Source: Polyangiaceae bacterium (lineage in GTDB: Bacteria > Myxococcota_A > Polyangia > Polyangiales > Polyangiaceae). From it: a DNA stretch of 64,000 nt. Positions within the stretch are counted from its first letter, which is position 1. Every line of letters starts with the position of its first letter. Shown here in pieces: positions 45,708-55,415 of the stretch. The notes under the pieces are model-generated. The model saw only the letters and a list, made by a program, of their open reading frames with translations. It was not told the DNA's origin and did no database searches. A program made the position numbers and the translations under genes. The DNA is taken from positions 1,054,001 through 1,118,000 of the forward strand of contig JABTUA010000003.1 of the NCBI GenBank assembly GCA_015075635.1, given 5' to 3'.

Positions 45708-47228
45708 TCAGCGCTTGCGCTCGCTGGCTCTCCGCCGGCGCATGAGCAGCAGCAGCGCGAACGACCCGAGCAGCGCGTGCCAGGGGCGAGGCCCGCCCGC
45801 GCCGGCGCGACAGCCGCAGCCGCCCTCGTCGCCGGACTCGGTGACTCCACCCTTGTTGGCGCCAACGCCGCCGCCTGCGCCAGTGCTCGCGGAGCTGCCT
45901 CCGCTGCCGATCACCAGCCCGCCGCTTCCGGCGCCGCCGTCGCTCGCGCCGCCGCTGCCGCCGGTGCCGCTGCTCGGCGCGCACTGCCCCAGGCTGCAGC
46001 TCTGGCCCGCCGGGCACACCACGCCGCCGCAGGCGTCGGCGCAAGTCCCGTCGCTCTGGCAGTACTGGCCCGCTGGGCAGGTCTTGCCTGCACAGGCGGC
46101 GGGCGTGCAGAGCCCGCTCGCCTCGCACTGCTCGCCGGTGGCGCAGCCCGCGCACTGGCACTGATCGATGCAAGCTCCGGCGGTGCAGACCTGGCTCGAG
46201 TCGCAGGTGATGGCGAGGCAAGGATCGACGCAGTTGCCCGCGATACAGGCCTGGCCCTTCGGGCAGCTCGCGCCCGAGCACGGATCCAGGCAGGTCCCGC
46301 CGACGCACTTCGAGCCTTCGGGGCACGTCACCGTGAGGCACGCGGGATCGACGCACACACCCTTGTCGGGCTTGCAGGCCTTGTTGACGGGGCAGTTGAA
46401 CTCGCCGCCGCCGCACTTGGGCACGCACACTCCGTTGTCGCAGACCTGCCCGGTGGGGCAGATGTCTCCGTCGTCCACCGAGCCGTTGCAGTCGTTGTCG
46501 AAGCCGTCGCACTTCTCGGCGGAGGGCTCGACGAGCGGCACGCAGGTGAGCGTCCCGCTCTGGCACTGGTTGGTGCCGTCCGCGCAGACGCCGGGTTTGC
46601 CGGTCTGGCACTTCCCTCCGCCGCCCGAGCACGAGATGCCGGTCACGAACGTGGTCAGATCGTCGAAGTCGTTGTCGCCGCCGCTGAGCAGGTCCTCCCA
46701 CCCGAAGTAGAAGGCCTTGGGGGTCACCGTGCTGTTGTAGATCAGCAGGTGAATGAACGGGTTCGCCTGGCTGCCGTCCGGGTTGTACTTCTTCTCGCTG
46801 TAGAAGATGGCGGCGTTGTTGGTGACGGTCGCGCAGCTGCCGGTGGCTTGATAGAAGCCGATGGTCCCGCCCAGGTAGGCCGGGTCCTTCTTGATGTCGA
46901 GCGTCTTGACGGTACCGACACCGTCGTTGCAGCTCAGGAACTCGTGGTGGTCGCTGAGCGGCGGCTTCTGCCCGGTCACGTTGTACCAACCGAAGGAGTT
47001 CTTGTAGCCCGCGTTGCGCTGGAGCACCTCGAAGGTCAGCCCGCAGCTCGGCGTGAAGGTCTCGGGGGTCGTCGCGGCGTCGTTCAGCGCGTTGATGGCC
47101 TCCCCGCGGCCCGTGAACAGGCCTTGCAGGCTGCCCCCGACCGGGATGGGCGTGCCGTCCGGTTGCGACAGCGCGGCGGCGGCGTGGGTCCAGAGCAAGA
47201 CGGGCAGGGCCCAGGCGGCGCGCTTCAT
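45708..47228 (-). CDS. DUF4114-type Cys-rich protein with MYXO-CTERM tail
   Basis: 506 residues. Signal MKRAAWALPVLLWTHAAAA. The N-terminal ~195 residues end in a DUF4114-like strand (FYFGWEDLLSGGDNDFDDLT), a calcium-linked adhesin-type motif. A MopE-like unit (CDGFDNDCNGSVDDGDIC) and then a series of EGF-like units of the form CPxGQxCxxGxCVxPC (CPEGSKCVGGTCLDPC, CPKGQACIAGNCVDPC) fill ~220-430. After a Gly/Ser linker comes GGCGCRAGAGG, a short hydrophobic helix (WHALLGSFALLLLM) and RRRRASERKR. Likely a calcium-dependent surface adhesin. A kinase gene is divergent from it. Confidence 0.87.
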   Translation of the reverse strand: MKRAAWALPVLLWTHAAAALSQPDGTPIPVGGSLQGLFTGRGEAINALNDAATTPETFTPSCGLTFEVLQRNAGYKNSFGWYNVTGQKPPLSDHHEFLSCNDGVGTVKTLDIKKDPAYLGGTIGFYQATGSCATVTNNAAIFYSEKKYNPDGSQANPFIHLLIYNSTVTPKAFYFGWEDLLSGGDNDFDDLTTFVTGISCSGGGGKCQTGKPGVCADGTNQCQSGTLTCVPLVEPSAEKCDGFDNDCNGSVDDGDICPTGQVCDNGVCVPKCGGGEFNCPVNKACKPDKGVCVDPACLTVTCPEGSKCVGGTCLDPCSGASCPKGQACIAGNCVDPCLAITCDSSQVCTAGACIDQCQCAGCATGEQCEASGLCTPAACAGKTCPAGQYCQSDGTCADACGGVVCPAGQSCSLGQCAPSSGTGGSGGASDGGAGSGGLVIGSGGSSASTGAGGGVGANKGGVTESGDEGGCGCRAGAGGPRPWHALLGSFALLLLMRRRRASERKR

Positions 47229-47610
47229 GCCCCGATGCTACCCGGTCTCGGTGGGGCCCGCGAGCCGCCCTCTACGTCGGGCGCGTGTGACCACCGAAGG
47301 CCGCGCGCATCGCCTCGGCAAGATGGCACGAAGGTAGTCCCAGGTGCTCGTCTCTGCGGCTCCTGCCGCGACGAAGGGCGCTTCGTCCGCGAGCAGGCGG
47401 GCGAGCTCGTCGGTCGCCGTCGGCGGTGCATCGCGCTCCAGAGCGAGGAGTCGAGCGAGCTCCCGCTCCAGTGCGTCGTCGCGCTTGTCCGACGGAGCGA
47501 GTGTCGCATGCCGGCGCTCCCCGGTGCGCGCTGGAACTTGCCCGGCGGAAGCTGCGCGGTCGCGATCGATGGAGATCCGTCCGAGTGCGCAGCATACTCG
47601 GGCACGTCGG
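47229..47610. other. 382-bp divergent intergenic region
   Basis: Separates the MYXO-CTERM gene (47228, minus) from the kinase gene (47611, plus) and should hold both promoters. A minus-strand frame stays open through most of it and has coding-like composition around LERELARLLALERDAPPTAT, but has no start codon, no domain and no stop until 47239; it may be a decayed gene end. Nothing else can be supported. Confidence 0.4.
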
Positions 47611-49653
<2,043 letters not shown>

Positions 49654-49803
49654 CAGTGCGCCCGCGCGCCAATTTTGGCCCCGAGGGTCCTCGTGGTGGT
49701 GGGCACGGTCGTTCCGTGCAGCCGCCGCCTCCCGGGAAGTCTTGCGCGGGGGCCGGCGGTGCGCGTGAGGTCTGCGCAAACGACCGCGAGCGCGGGCGTG
49801 GCT

Positions 49804-49842
49804 CGCGGATTGGGAGCGCACCAGTCGCAGAGATAATCCGCG
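49804..49842 (+). promoter_or_regulatory. Candidate sigma-70-type promoter framed by an 8-bp inverted repeat
   Basis: TTGGGA (49810-49815) and GATAAT (49832-49837) are 16 bp apart, and the arms CGCGGATT (49804-49811) and AATCCGCG (49835-49842) overlap both hexamers, so a protein bound there would block the promoter. The 302-bp gap 49654-49955 between the kinase and the membrane gene holds this site and nothing else I can name; the gene start is ~120 bp downstream. Confidence 0.4.
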
Positions 49843-49955
49843 ATATTGCATGCGTGCGCCGGCGATCCGCGGGACGGTCGCGGTGCTCGGGTTCGGAAGG
49901 CACGAATCGTGCCCCTCGCGCCCAGTGAACCCTCGACGGAAGTCCGGAGGTCCGC

Positions 49956-50432
49956 ATGAAAGCGCGCTTCGCCCTCACCGGCCTGCTCACGTCACTCGTC
50001 AATCTCGCGCTGCACTCGCTCGTCTACTTCCTCCTGCTCAAGCAGTTCTTCGCTGCCCACCCCGCCGGCACGGAGGAGTTCCAGCGCCAGCTGGTCAAGG
50101 GCCCGGACCACATGGTGCTGTGGGCGTTGGCGTTGTCGGCGCTGGCGTTTGGTTACTTCATCACGACAGTCGTGCACTGGTCGGGGGCGAAGAACTGGAG
50201 CGGAGGACTGAGAGCTGGCGCGATCATGGGGACCCTGTTCTGGGCCGGGGTCAACTTCGGACTGTACGCGTCGTCGAACAACTTCTCGCTCGCAGGAACG
50301 CTGGCCGACCTGGCTTGCAGCGCCCTGTGCATGACCCTCTCGGCGGGATTCGCGGCGTGGCTGCTGCACTCGGGGCAGCGCCCGCACGAGGCGACTACAC
50401 GCCGGGAGCCGGTCATGACGACGCTCACGTGA
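49956..50432 (+). CDS. Four-helix membrane protein, function unknown
   Basis: 158 residues with GGAGG 7-8 bp before the ATG. Hydrophobic helices: ~8-33 (LLTSLVNLALHSLVYFLLLK), ~54-75 (MVLWALALSALAFGYFITTV), ~86-104 (RAGAIMGTLFWAGVNFGLYA) and ~110-135 (LADLACSALCMTLSAGFAAW). A short soluble C-terminus follows. The layout resembles small DUF-type inner-membrane proteins seen in several phyla, possibly stress-linked; no name can be given. It has its own promoter candidate and is followed by an unrelated lipoprotein gene. Confidence 0.8.
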   Translation: MKARFALTGLLTSLVNLALHSLVYFLLLKQFFAAHPAGTEEFQRQLVKGPDHMVLWALALSALAFGYFITTVVHWSGAKNWSGGLRAGAIMGTLFWAGVNFGLYASSNNFSLAGTLADLACSALCMTLSAGFAAWLLHSGQRPHEATTRREPVMTTLT

Positions 50433-50599
50433 GCGAATGTCGCATCAGCCTGGACAGGCGTGGCTCGGGACGGGTCGCGCACGGGCAGGCCCTCGAGTCG
50501 CTCGGTCTGCACCTCGATGTCGGTACCATGCCTCAGCCCACTCATCTCTCCGGGAGAGAGCCGCTTCCCGCTTGGAGCCCCGGCCATCGCCCGGCCGCC

Positions 50600-52048
50600 G
50601 TGTCAGAATGGCTCGTGGCTGGCTGGTCTCGATTCGCTGCGCTTCTCGCGCTGAGCGGCGCGTGGAACGCCTGCGAGCCGGCGGGGCCCGTGCGCTCCGC
50701 GGAAGCGGACGCGAGCGACTCTGGCATGGGCGGAGGGTCAGAGGCTGGCCCCGACGCCGGGCCGGCACCGAGATGGCTCGCCTACGTGACCTCAGGATCG
50801 AGCACACCCGAGCTTCGCTTGCTCGACGTCGCCGCGCCCGGCAAGCCGCCGGTCTCGCTCCAGGAGGGCGCCGTCGATCTGCGCTGGACGAAGGACGGCC
50901 GCTGGCTGTTGGCGGAGCTCTACGGGAAGCGGAGCGCCTTGATCGACTTCTCGGCCTCGACCCCGGGGCCCGTGCTCCCGCTCGAGCTCGCCGGCGCAGG
51001 CGTTCATGGCTGCGTCCCGGCGCAGAGCTCGAAGCGCCTCGCCTGCCTGCTGGACGAGGGGACGGCCCAGGCGCCAGCCCTCGTCGATCTCAGCGGAGCC
51101 AAGCCGGTCGTGATCAAGGTCACGGGCCCGACATTCCTCGCGAGCTCGTATCCCTTCACGGGTTGGTCCCCCGACAGCCGCTACGCGCTCTACCTGGCAC
51201 CCAGCGGCAACGCGTACCAGCTTTTGGTCGCCGACGCCGAAGCGACGGCGCCCAGCGCGACACTCATCAGCTCCTCGGTCGTCGGGCTGAAGGTGTCGCC
51301 GGATTCGAAGTTCCTGGCGTACGGCGTGGAGGCGCCCTCCCCGGGTTTCTTTCTCCGCAATCTGGCGTCGGGCAGCTCCAGTCAGATCTCCGGCGATCCG
51401 GTGTCTTTCTGGTCCCTCGGGTGGACGACGCAGGGCACCGCCATCGTCTACGGCGGGGCGGCGGGGCTCGTCGCCTACGCTCCCGCCACCGCTCAATCCG
51501 TGGTGGTCCACCCGGGATCGGTGGGCACGCTGATGGTGTCCCCCGATGGGACGCGCGCCGCGTTCTTCGCCTACGGCGAGCTCGCACACACGCTGCTCGA
51601 CACCCAGTTCTTCCCGCCCCAAAAGCTCGGCACGCTCCCAGGAACCCCGTTGTGTTGGTCGCCTCCCTGTCGCTTTCTCGCTGTGCTCGATGCGCCGCTG
51701 CTGTCGCTCGTCGATCTCCAGGCGCCGGCGCTGCCACCCAAGGCTTTGTCGTCGGGGAACCTGCCTCCCAGCGACTGCGAGTTTCAGGGCGAGCTCGGCT
51801 TGACCTGGTACTCCCACCTCGGCAATCCAGTCCTCGGCGTCGCGACCAGCCCCGCATGGGAAGGCACGGCGCTCGACGCAAAGACGGGCCCCTTCGCGAC
51901 GGCAACCTTCAGCTGGTCGTCCGATCTCGCGCTCCTCGCCTTCCGCGACGCGGACTCCGGCTGGCTCACGTTGGCCGAGCACTTCCCGAATCCCACCCTC
52001 GTGGAGCTGACAGGTGTGTCGGCCAGCGCTTTCGCGTTCCGCCCCTGA
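50600..52048 (+). CDS. TolB/WD40-like beta-propeller exported protein
   Basis: About 482 residues from GTG 50600, giving the signal-like VSEWLVAGWSRFAALLALSG followed by AWNAC, a weak lipobox; an ATG at 50528 would add 24 polar residues ahead of this. An Asp/Gly-rich spacer leads to six or more TolB-type blades (LRWTKDGRWLLAELYGKRSA, GWSPDSRYALYLAPSG, VSPDSKFLAYGVEAPSPG, MVSPDGTRAAFFAYG). The S-PD-G/S motif in each blade is characteristic of the family. It may bind periplasmic protein or peptidoglycan-associated partners. It is co-directional with the small membrane gene but 167 bp apart. Confidence 0.8.
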   Translation: MSEWLVAGWSRFAALLALSGAWNACEPAGPVRSAEADASDSGMGGGSEAGPDAGPAPRWLAYVTSGSSTPELRLLDVAAPGKPPVSLQEGAVDLRWTKDGRWLLAELYGKRSALIDFSASTPGPVLPLELAGAGVHGCVPAQSSKRLACLLDEGTAQAPALVDLSGAKPVVIKVTGPTFLASSYPFTGWSPDSRYALYLAPSGNAYQLLVADAEATAPSATLISSSVVGLKVSPDSKFLAYGVEAPSPGFFLRNLASGSSSQISGDPVSFWSLGWTTQGTAIVYGGAAGLVAYAPATAQSVVVHPGSVGTLMVSPDGTRAAFFAYGELAHTLLDTQFFPPQKLGTLPGTPLCWSPPCRFLAVLDAPLLSLVDLQAPALPPKALSSGNLPPSDCEFQGELGLTWYSHLGNPVLGVATSPAWEGTALDAKTGPFATATFSWSSDLALLAFRDADSGWLTLAEHFPNPTLVELTGVSASAFAFRP

Positions 52049-52124
52049 GTCGCTCGGCCACCAATCCCGGCGTTGATCACGCCCTCGCTGCGGCAGGGGA
52101 AGTCTGCGTCCCGCGTCCCGGGGT

Positions 52125-52445
52125 TCAGGCCGCACGGCCGCGCAGGTACGCGACGCTGCCAGGCAAGTCGCTGATCAGCCGCAGCAGGATGTCCATCGCC
52201 GCCGTCTGAACGTTGCGGCCGGACTCCCAACGGGAAACCGTGTTCGCGCCGAGGCGCAGGAGTCGCGCCAGGTCGCTCTGCTTGAGATCGAACTGCGCAC
52301 GGATGGCGCGGATCTCGTCGCCTGAGAGCAGACCGTGCTTCTTCCGGTAGATTCCGATCGCGTCCTCGTGGAGCCGCTTGGCCTCCGGAACCCCGGTCGT
52401 TGCTCGCCGCGCTTCGCGCGGCTGCGGGCCGCCTGCCCCCTCCAA
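52125..52445 (-). CDS. MqsA-like XRE-family antitoxin/regulator, N-terminus replaced
   Basis: The C-terminal ~75 residues match the MqsA/HigA-type helix-turn-helix: IYRKKHGLLSGDEIRAIRAQ and LLRLGANTVSRWESGRNVQT. In typical MqsA the front is a zinc-binding domain with two CxxC pairs; here there are no Cys and the front ~32 residues are low-complexity, translated from the dispersed GC repeat. The only start in frame is a TTG at 52445, and the frame also stays open further upstream, so the gene may be truncated. No toxin gene (MqsR/HigB type) is next to it. It probably retains DNA binding. Confidence 0.6.
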   Translation of the reverse strand: MEGAGGPQPREARRATTGVPEAKRLHEDAIGIYRKKHGLLSGDEIRAIRAQFDLKQSDLARLLRLGANTVSRWESGRNVQTAAMDILLRLISDLPGSVAYLRGRAA

Positions 52446-52456
52446 ATCGGTGCTCG
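52397..52456 (+). repeat. Third copy of the candidate dispersed GC-rich repeat
   Basis: CGCCGCGCTTCGCGCGG, then CCCCCTCCAAATCGGTGCTCG, closely like the unit at 34435 and overlapping the 5' part of the MqsA-like gene. The rest of the gap to 52612 (167 bp) shows no gene. Confidence 0.3.
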
Positions 52457-52612
52457 CGCCGGCGTTGCGCGAAGGAAGATGTTGCTCGGCTGGATGCGGG
52501 ACGCTGAAGAGGAAGCTGCCTTGGGCCGGCGCCGCGCGCCGATGGAGGGGGCGCGGCGTTCCGAGCTTGTCGCGTCCAAGACCGTGGCGACGCTGGACGG
52601 CGTGCTCTGAGC

Positions 52613-53308
52613 TCAGAAGGCGACGCTGAGCGCGACTCCGCGCGCGCGCCGGTTCGAGGTCGGAACCGCTGCAGCGTCGGGGGGTGCGAAGCGTGAGCGG
52701 GAGCCGAGGTGAGTGATGAGACCGTCGGTGGTCAGAACGAGGCCGGGTACTCCGAACAGCAGCACGGCAGCGCTAAGGTAAGCTGCGCAGCCAGCCGCGG
52801 TGGGCCCGCGGCCGCAGCCCTCGGTCAATTGCGGAACTAGAAGGAACGCGCCGAATGCGAGGATGCCCACGCCTACGCCCATCTCGCCGCTCCCGGGATG
52901 GCTCACGTCCGAGATGTCGCCCCGATTCAGCGCCAGCGGTGCGAGCCTCAGCGACATCACCGTGTCTCCTTGCACGCACTGGGCTGACCCGCCCGAGGGT
53001 TCGACACAGACGCGCTCCCATCCGATCCGTCCGTAAAAGGTCGACGAACCTCCCACTCGGGTATCCGGAGTGAGCTTCCCGGTCAGCTCTTCGCCGCTCT
53101 CGAGCTCGACGATCACGTCCCGCCCGATGGGCGCTTCGCTGAAGCCGATGCTCGACTGGTCGACCCGAATCGTCCGAGCATCGCTCTCGAGGATCCTCCC
53201 CTCCACACGCCGGCCGTCGCGGAGGGTCACCGTGGCGGAGCTCGAGCAGGCGCAGAGCGCAAGCGCGGCAAGCGTTGCCGCCGGCGTTGTCCGCGTGTGC
53301 CCTCGCAC
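52613..53308 (-). CDS. Lipoprotein with beta-rich domain and C-terminal membrane segment
   Basis: 231 residues from GTG 53308. VRGHTRTTPAATLAALALCAC acts as a lipoprotein signal (lipobox LCAC). Residues ~25-85 form a small beta domain (VTLRDGRRVEGRILESDART, VELESGEELTGKLTPDT), similar to the Sm-like or DUF folds of exported proteins. Two hydrophobic segments follow (VGVGILAFGAFLLVPQL, YLSAAVLLFGVPGLVLTTDG), then a tail ending LSVAF, typical of an outer-membrane-inserted end. The minus-strand neighbour 68 bp upstream is the Cys-rich fragment gene. Function unknown. Confidence 0.72.
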   Translation of the reverse strand: MRGHTRTTPAATLAALALCACSSSATVTLRDGRRVEGRILESDARTIRVDQSSIGFSEAPIGRDVIVELESGEELTGKLTPDTRVGGSSTFYGRIGWERVCVEPSGGSAQCVQGDTVMSLRLAPLALNRGDISDVSHPGSGEMGVGVGILAFGAFLLVPQLTEGCGRGPTAAGCAAYLSAAVLLFGVPGLVLTTDGLITHLGSRSRFAPPDAAAVPTSNRRARGVALSVAF

Positions 53309-53376
53309 GCATCGAGGCTGCCAGTCGTTACGTCTTGGGTCCAGTGTCGTCTCCTGTCCCGTCCCAGCGACCACCA

Positions 53377-54024
53377 TCAAATCTCGGAGTAGGGTCCGGG
53401 CACGCAGCGCCCGTACTGGGGAGAGCAGCCCGTGAAGCCGAGCGCCAGGCAGTCGACCTTCTCGATGCGGCCCGCGTTGCACACGACGACGCTGTTGCCG
53501 TCGCAGGTCGAGTCGGCCCAGGCCTCGTCGTCCGGGTTGCACTCGGCGGCGATGCCGCAGAAGTGCGCGGTGTCGTAGGCGCCGGGCACCGTTTGGCAGG
53601 TGAAGCCGGCTCCGACCTCGCTGCAGGCGATGCTGTGGCTCCGCTCGCCGACGCAAGCCGTCAGCGTGTTCGCCGCGCAGCCGGTGCCGACGAGCATGCC
53701 GGGGCCCGCATGGCTGGTCTGGCAGCCCGCGCCCGCGCCGAAGCAGCTCACGTAGTCGCCGTACGCGTCGGGCCCACACTCGAGGCCCACGTCCGCACAG
53801 CGAAGGCCGCTGACCACATGGCCGTCCTCGCAGTCCATCGGCCGGCCGCCCTCGCACTGCATGGTGAACGTGCTCGAGTCGCTCCAAGCGCTGTTGCTCT
53901 GCTTCGCCGGCGAGCGCGAAGAAGCGCGCACGGAGTAGGTCTGCTGCGTTCCGGTACATGGGAGTCTCGCCACCACGCTCAGACAACTCCGAGCCGGAAT
54001 CGTTCGCGAGCTGTGCCGGCTCAC
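53377..54024 (-). CDS. Cys-rich protein with atypical N-terminus, possibly 5'-truncated
   Basis: 215 residues if it starts at the GTG that overlaps the cyclase stop (GTGA, 54021-54024). The first ~55 residues are Ser/Arg-rich with no signal peptide, unlike other Cys-rich proteins here. From ~55 on, a good Cys-rich domain follows (FTMQCEGGRPMDCEDGHVVS, CADVGLECGPDAYGDYVSCF, CNAGRIEKVDCLALGFTGC), with three similar ~40-residue units. It may be the end of an older gene whose front was lost beside the cyclase. An internal Met at FTM-Q could also start a shorter product. Confidence 0.5.
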   Translation of the reverse strand: MSRHSSRTIPARSCLSVVARLPCTGTQQTYSVRASSRSPAKQSNSAWSDSSTFTMQCEGGRPMDCEDGHVVSGLRCADVGLECGPDAYGDYVSCFGAGAGCQTSHAGPGMLVGTGCAANTLTACVGERSHSIACSEVGAGFTCQTVPGAYDTAHFCGIAAECNPDDEAWADSTCDGNSVVVCNAGRIEKVDCLALGFTGCSPQYGRCVPGPYSEI

Positions 54025-55322
54025 GCCTTCGCCGGCGGTCGGAGGCTCGCCCGCGGCCCGATCAAGACATAGGTCTTCATCTCGCCCTTGCCCTTCACCT
54101 CTATCGTCCCGCGCGGCTCGAAGTGGAACTGCGTGCGCAGGCGCTCGTAGGTGCGCTCCGTCACCTGAATGGTTCCCGGCTCCGCGTGCGCCTCCATTCT
54201 CGCGGCGGTGTTCACGGTGTCGCCCCAGAGGTCGTAGGAGAACTTCTTGGTGCCGATGACGCCGGCCACGACGGGGCCGCTGTTGATGCCGATGCGGACG
54301 CGGATGGGCTCGCCGGTCGGGGCTTGGAAACCTTGGGCCACGTCGCGGAGCTCCAGGGCCATTTGAGCCACGGCGACGGCGTGATCCTTGCGCGGCGTGG
54401 GCACGCCGGCCACGGCCATGTAGGCGTCGCCGATGGTCTTGATCTTCTCCAGGCCGTACTTCTCGGTGAGCGCGTCGAGCTTCGAGAAGATGTCGTTCAG
54501 CATCTCGACCAGCTTGGTCGGCGCCATCTTGGCGCTGAGCGGGGTGAAGCCGACCAGATCGACGAACAGCACCGTGGCCTCCAGGAAGCCCTCGGCGATG
54601 GCGGACTGCTCGCGCTTGAGCTGCTCGACGATGGACTCGGGAAGAATGTTGAGCAGGAGCTGCTCGGCGGCCTCGCGCTCGCGGCTGAGCTCCCAGCGGG
54701 CGCGGTGCTCGCGGCGCCGGAGCTGATCGGCGAGGTGGGTGCCCACGGAGGTGATGACCGCGGCGGTGGTGACCAGGAACAGGCCTTCGACGAGCCAGCC
54801 GGCGTCGTCGGGGCGGAAGCGGGCCAGGCCGGCGGCCAGGTACATGGCGAGGACCACGCCGAGCACGCTCAGGATCTGCTTCAGCGTGTAGGGGAAGGCC
54901 CAGCCCGTGAACACGACGAACAGGACCAGGGTGCCCACGTCGGCGCCGCCGGCCAGGCCGTAGCGCAGCACGGGTAGCACGGTGTAGGCGGCGTTGCCGA
55001 TGGTAAGCACCACCGAGAGCGAGAAGGCCCAGCGCTCGAGTTTGTCCACGTAGCTCAGCGCGGCGAAGAGCAGCGCGAAAGACACTGCTACGGCCCGCGC
55101 GATCGCAGCCTCCTTGATCGGGCCGACCCCGAAGGCCACCAGGACGGCCAAGGCCAGCCCGTGGACGGCCGCGTAGACCGTGCCGGCGATGCGCAGGCGG
55201 CGGAAGATCAGCGCGCGGACGTCGGTCGCGAAGCCCTGGTCCAGCCCGAGCGGGATCCCCGGGCGGACCACCACCGAGCGCACGGAGGCGGGGAACAGCT
55301 CGGAGGTGGGAACGGGCGGCAC
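54021..55322 (-). CDS. Class III adenylate cyclase with six-helix membrane domain
   Basis: 433 residues from GTG 55322, with GGGGAG ~8 bp upstream. Six hydrophobic helices (~45-200) anchor it; a helical linker (RRREHRARWELSREREAAEQ) precedes the cyclase domain (~245-425): metal-binding Asp255 in VLFVDLVGFTPLS, Lys295 and Asp299 in IKTIGDAYMAV, Asp364 in SYDLWGD, and Asn371/Arg375 in TVNTAARM. The Lys/Asp pair points to ATP, so cAMP is the probable product. Membrane layout resembles CyaA/guanylyl-cyclase-type receptors of myxobacteria. It is divergent from the Clp gene over 93 bp. Confidence 0.95.
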   Translation of the reverse strand: MPPVPTSELFPASVRSVVVRPGIPLGLDQGFATDVRALIFRRLRIAGTVYAAVHGLALAVLVAFGVGPIKEAAIARAVAVSFALLFAALSYVDKLERWAFSLSVVLTIGNAAYTVLPVLRYGLAGGADVGTLVLFVVFTGWAFPYTLKQILSVLGVVLAMYLAAGLARFRPDDAGWLVEGLFLVTTAAVITSVGTHLADQLRRREHRARWELSREREAAEQLLLNILPESIVEQLKREQSAIAEGFLEATVLFVDLVGFTPLSAKMAPTKLVEMLNDIFSKLDALTEKYGLEKIKTIGDAYMAVAGVPTPRKDHAVAVAQMALELRDVAQGFQAPTGEPIRVRIGINSGPVVAGVIGTKKFSYDLWGDTVNTAARMEAHAEPGTIQVTERTYERLRTQFHFEPRGTIEVKGKGEMKTYVLIGPRASLRPPAKA

Positions 55323-55415
55323 TGGGAAGGGCTCCCCTCGTCGCTTATCACAGGGCCCAAAAGTTGGCCGATTTGGCCGCGAGCTGGGAGTAGTGGAGGG
55401 CCCCCGCGTGTCCCC

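Noticed and set aside
47239..47588. Minus-strand open frame with a natural-looking helical stretch upstream of the third kinase
   Set aside because: No start codon in frame and no recognisable family; kept only as an intergenic note.
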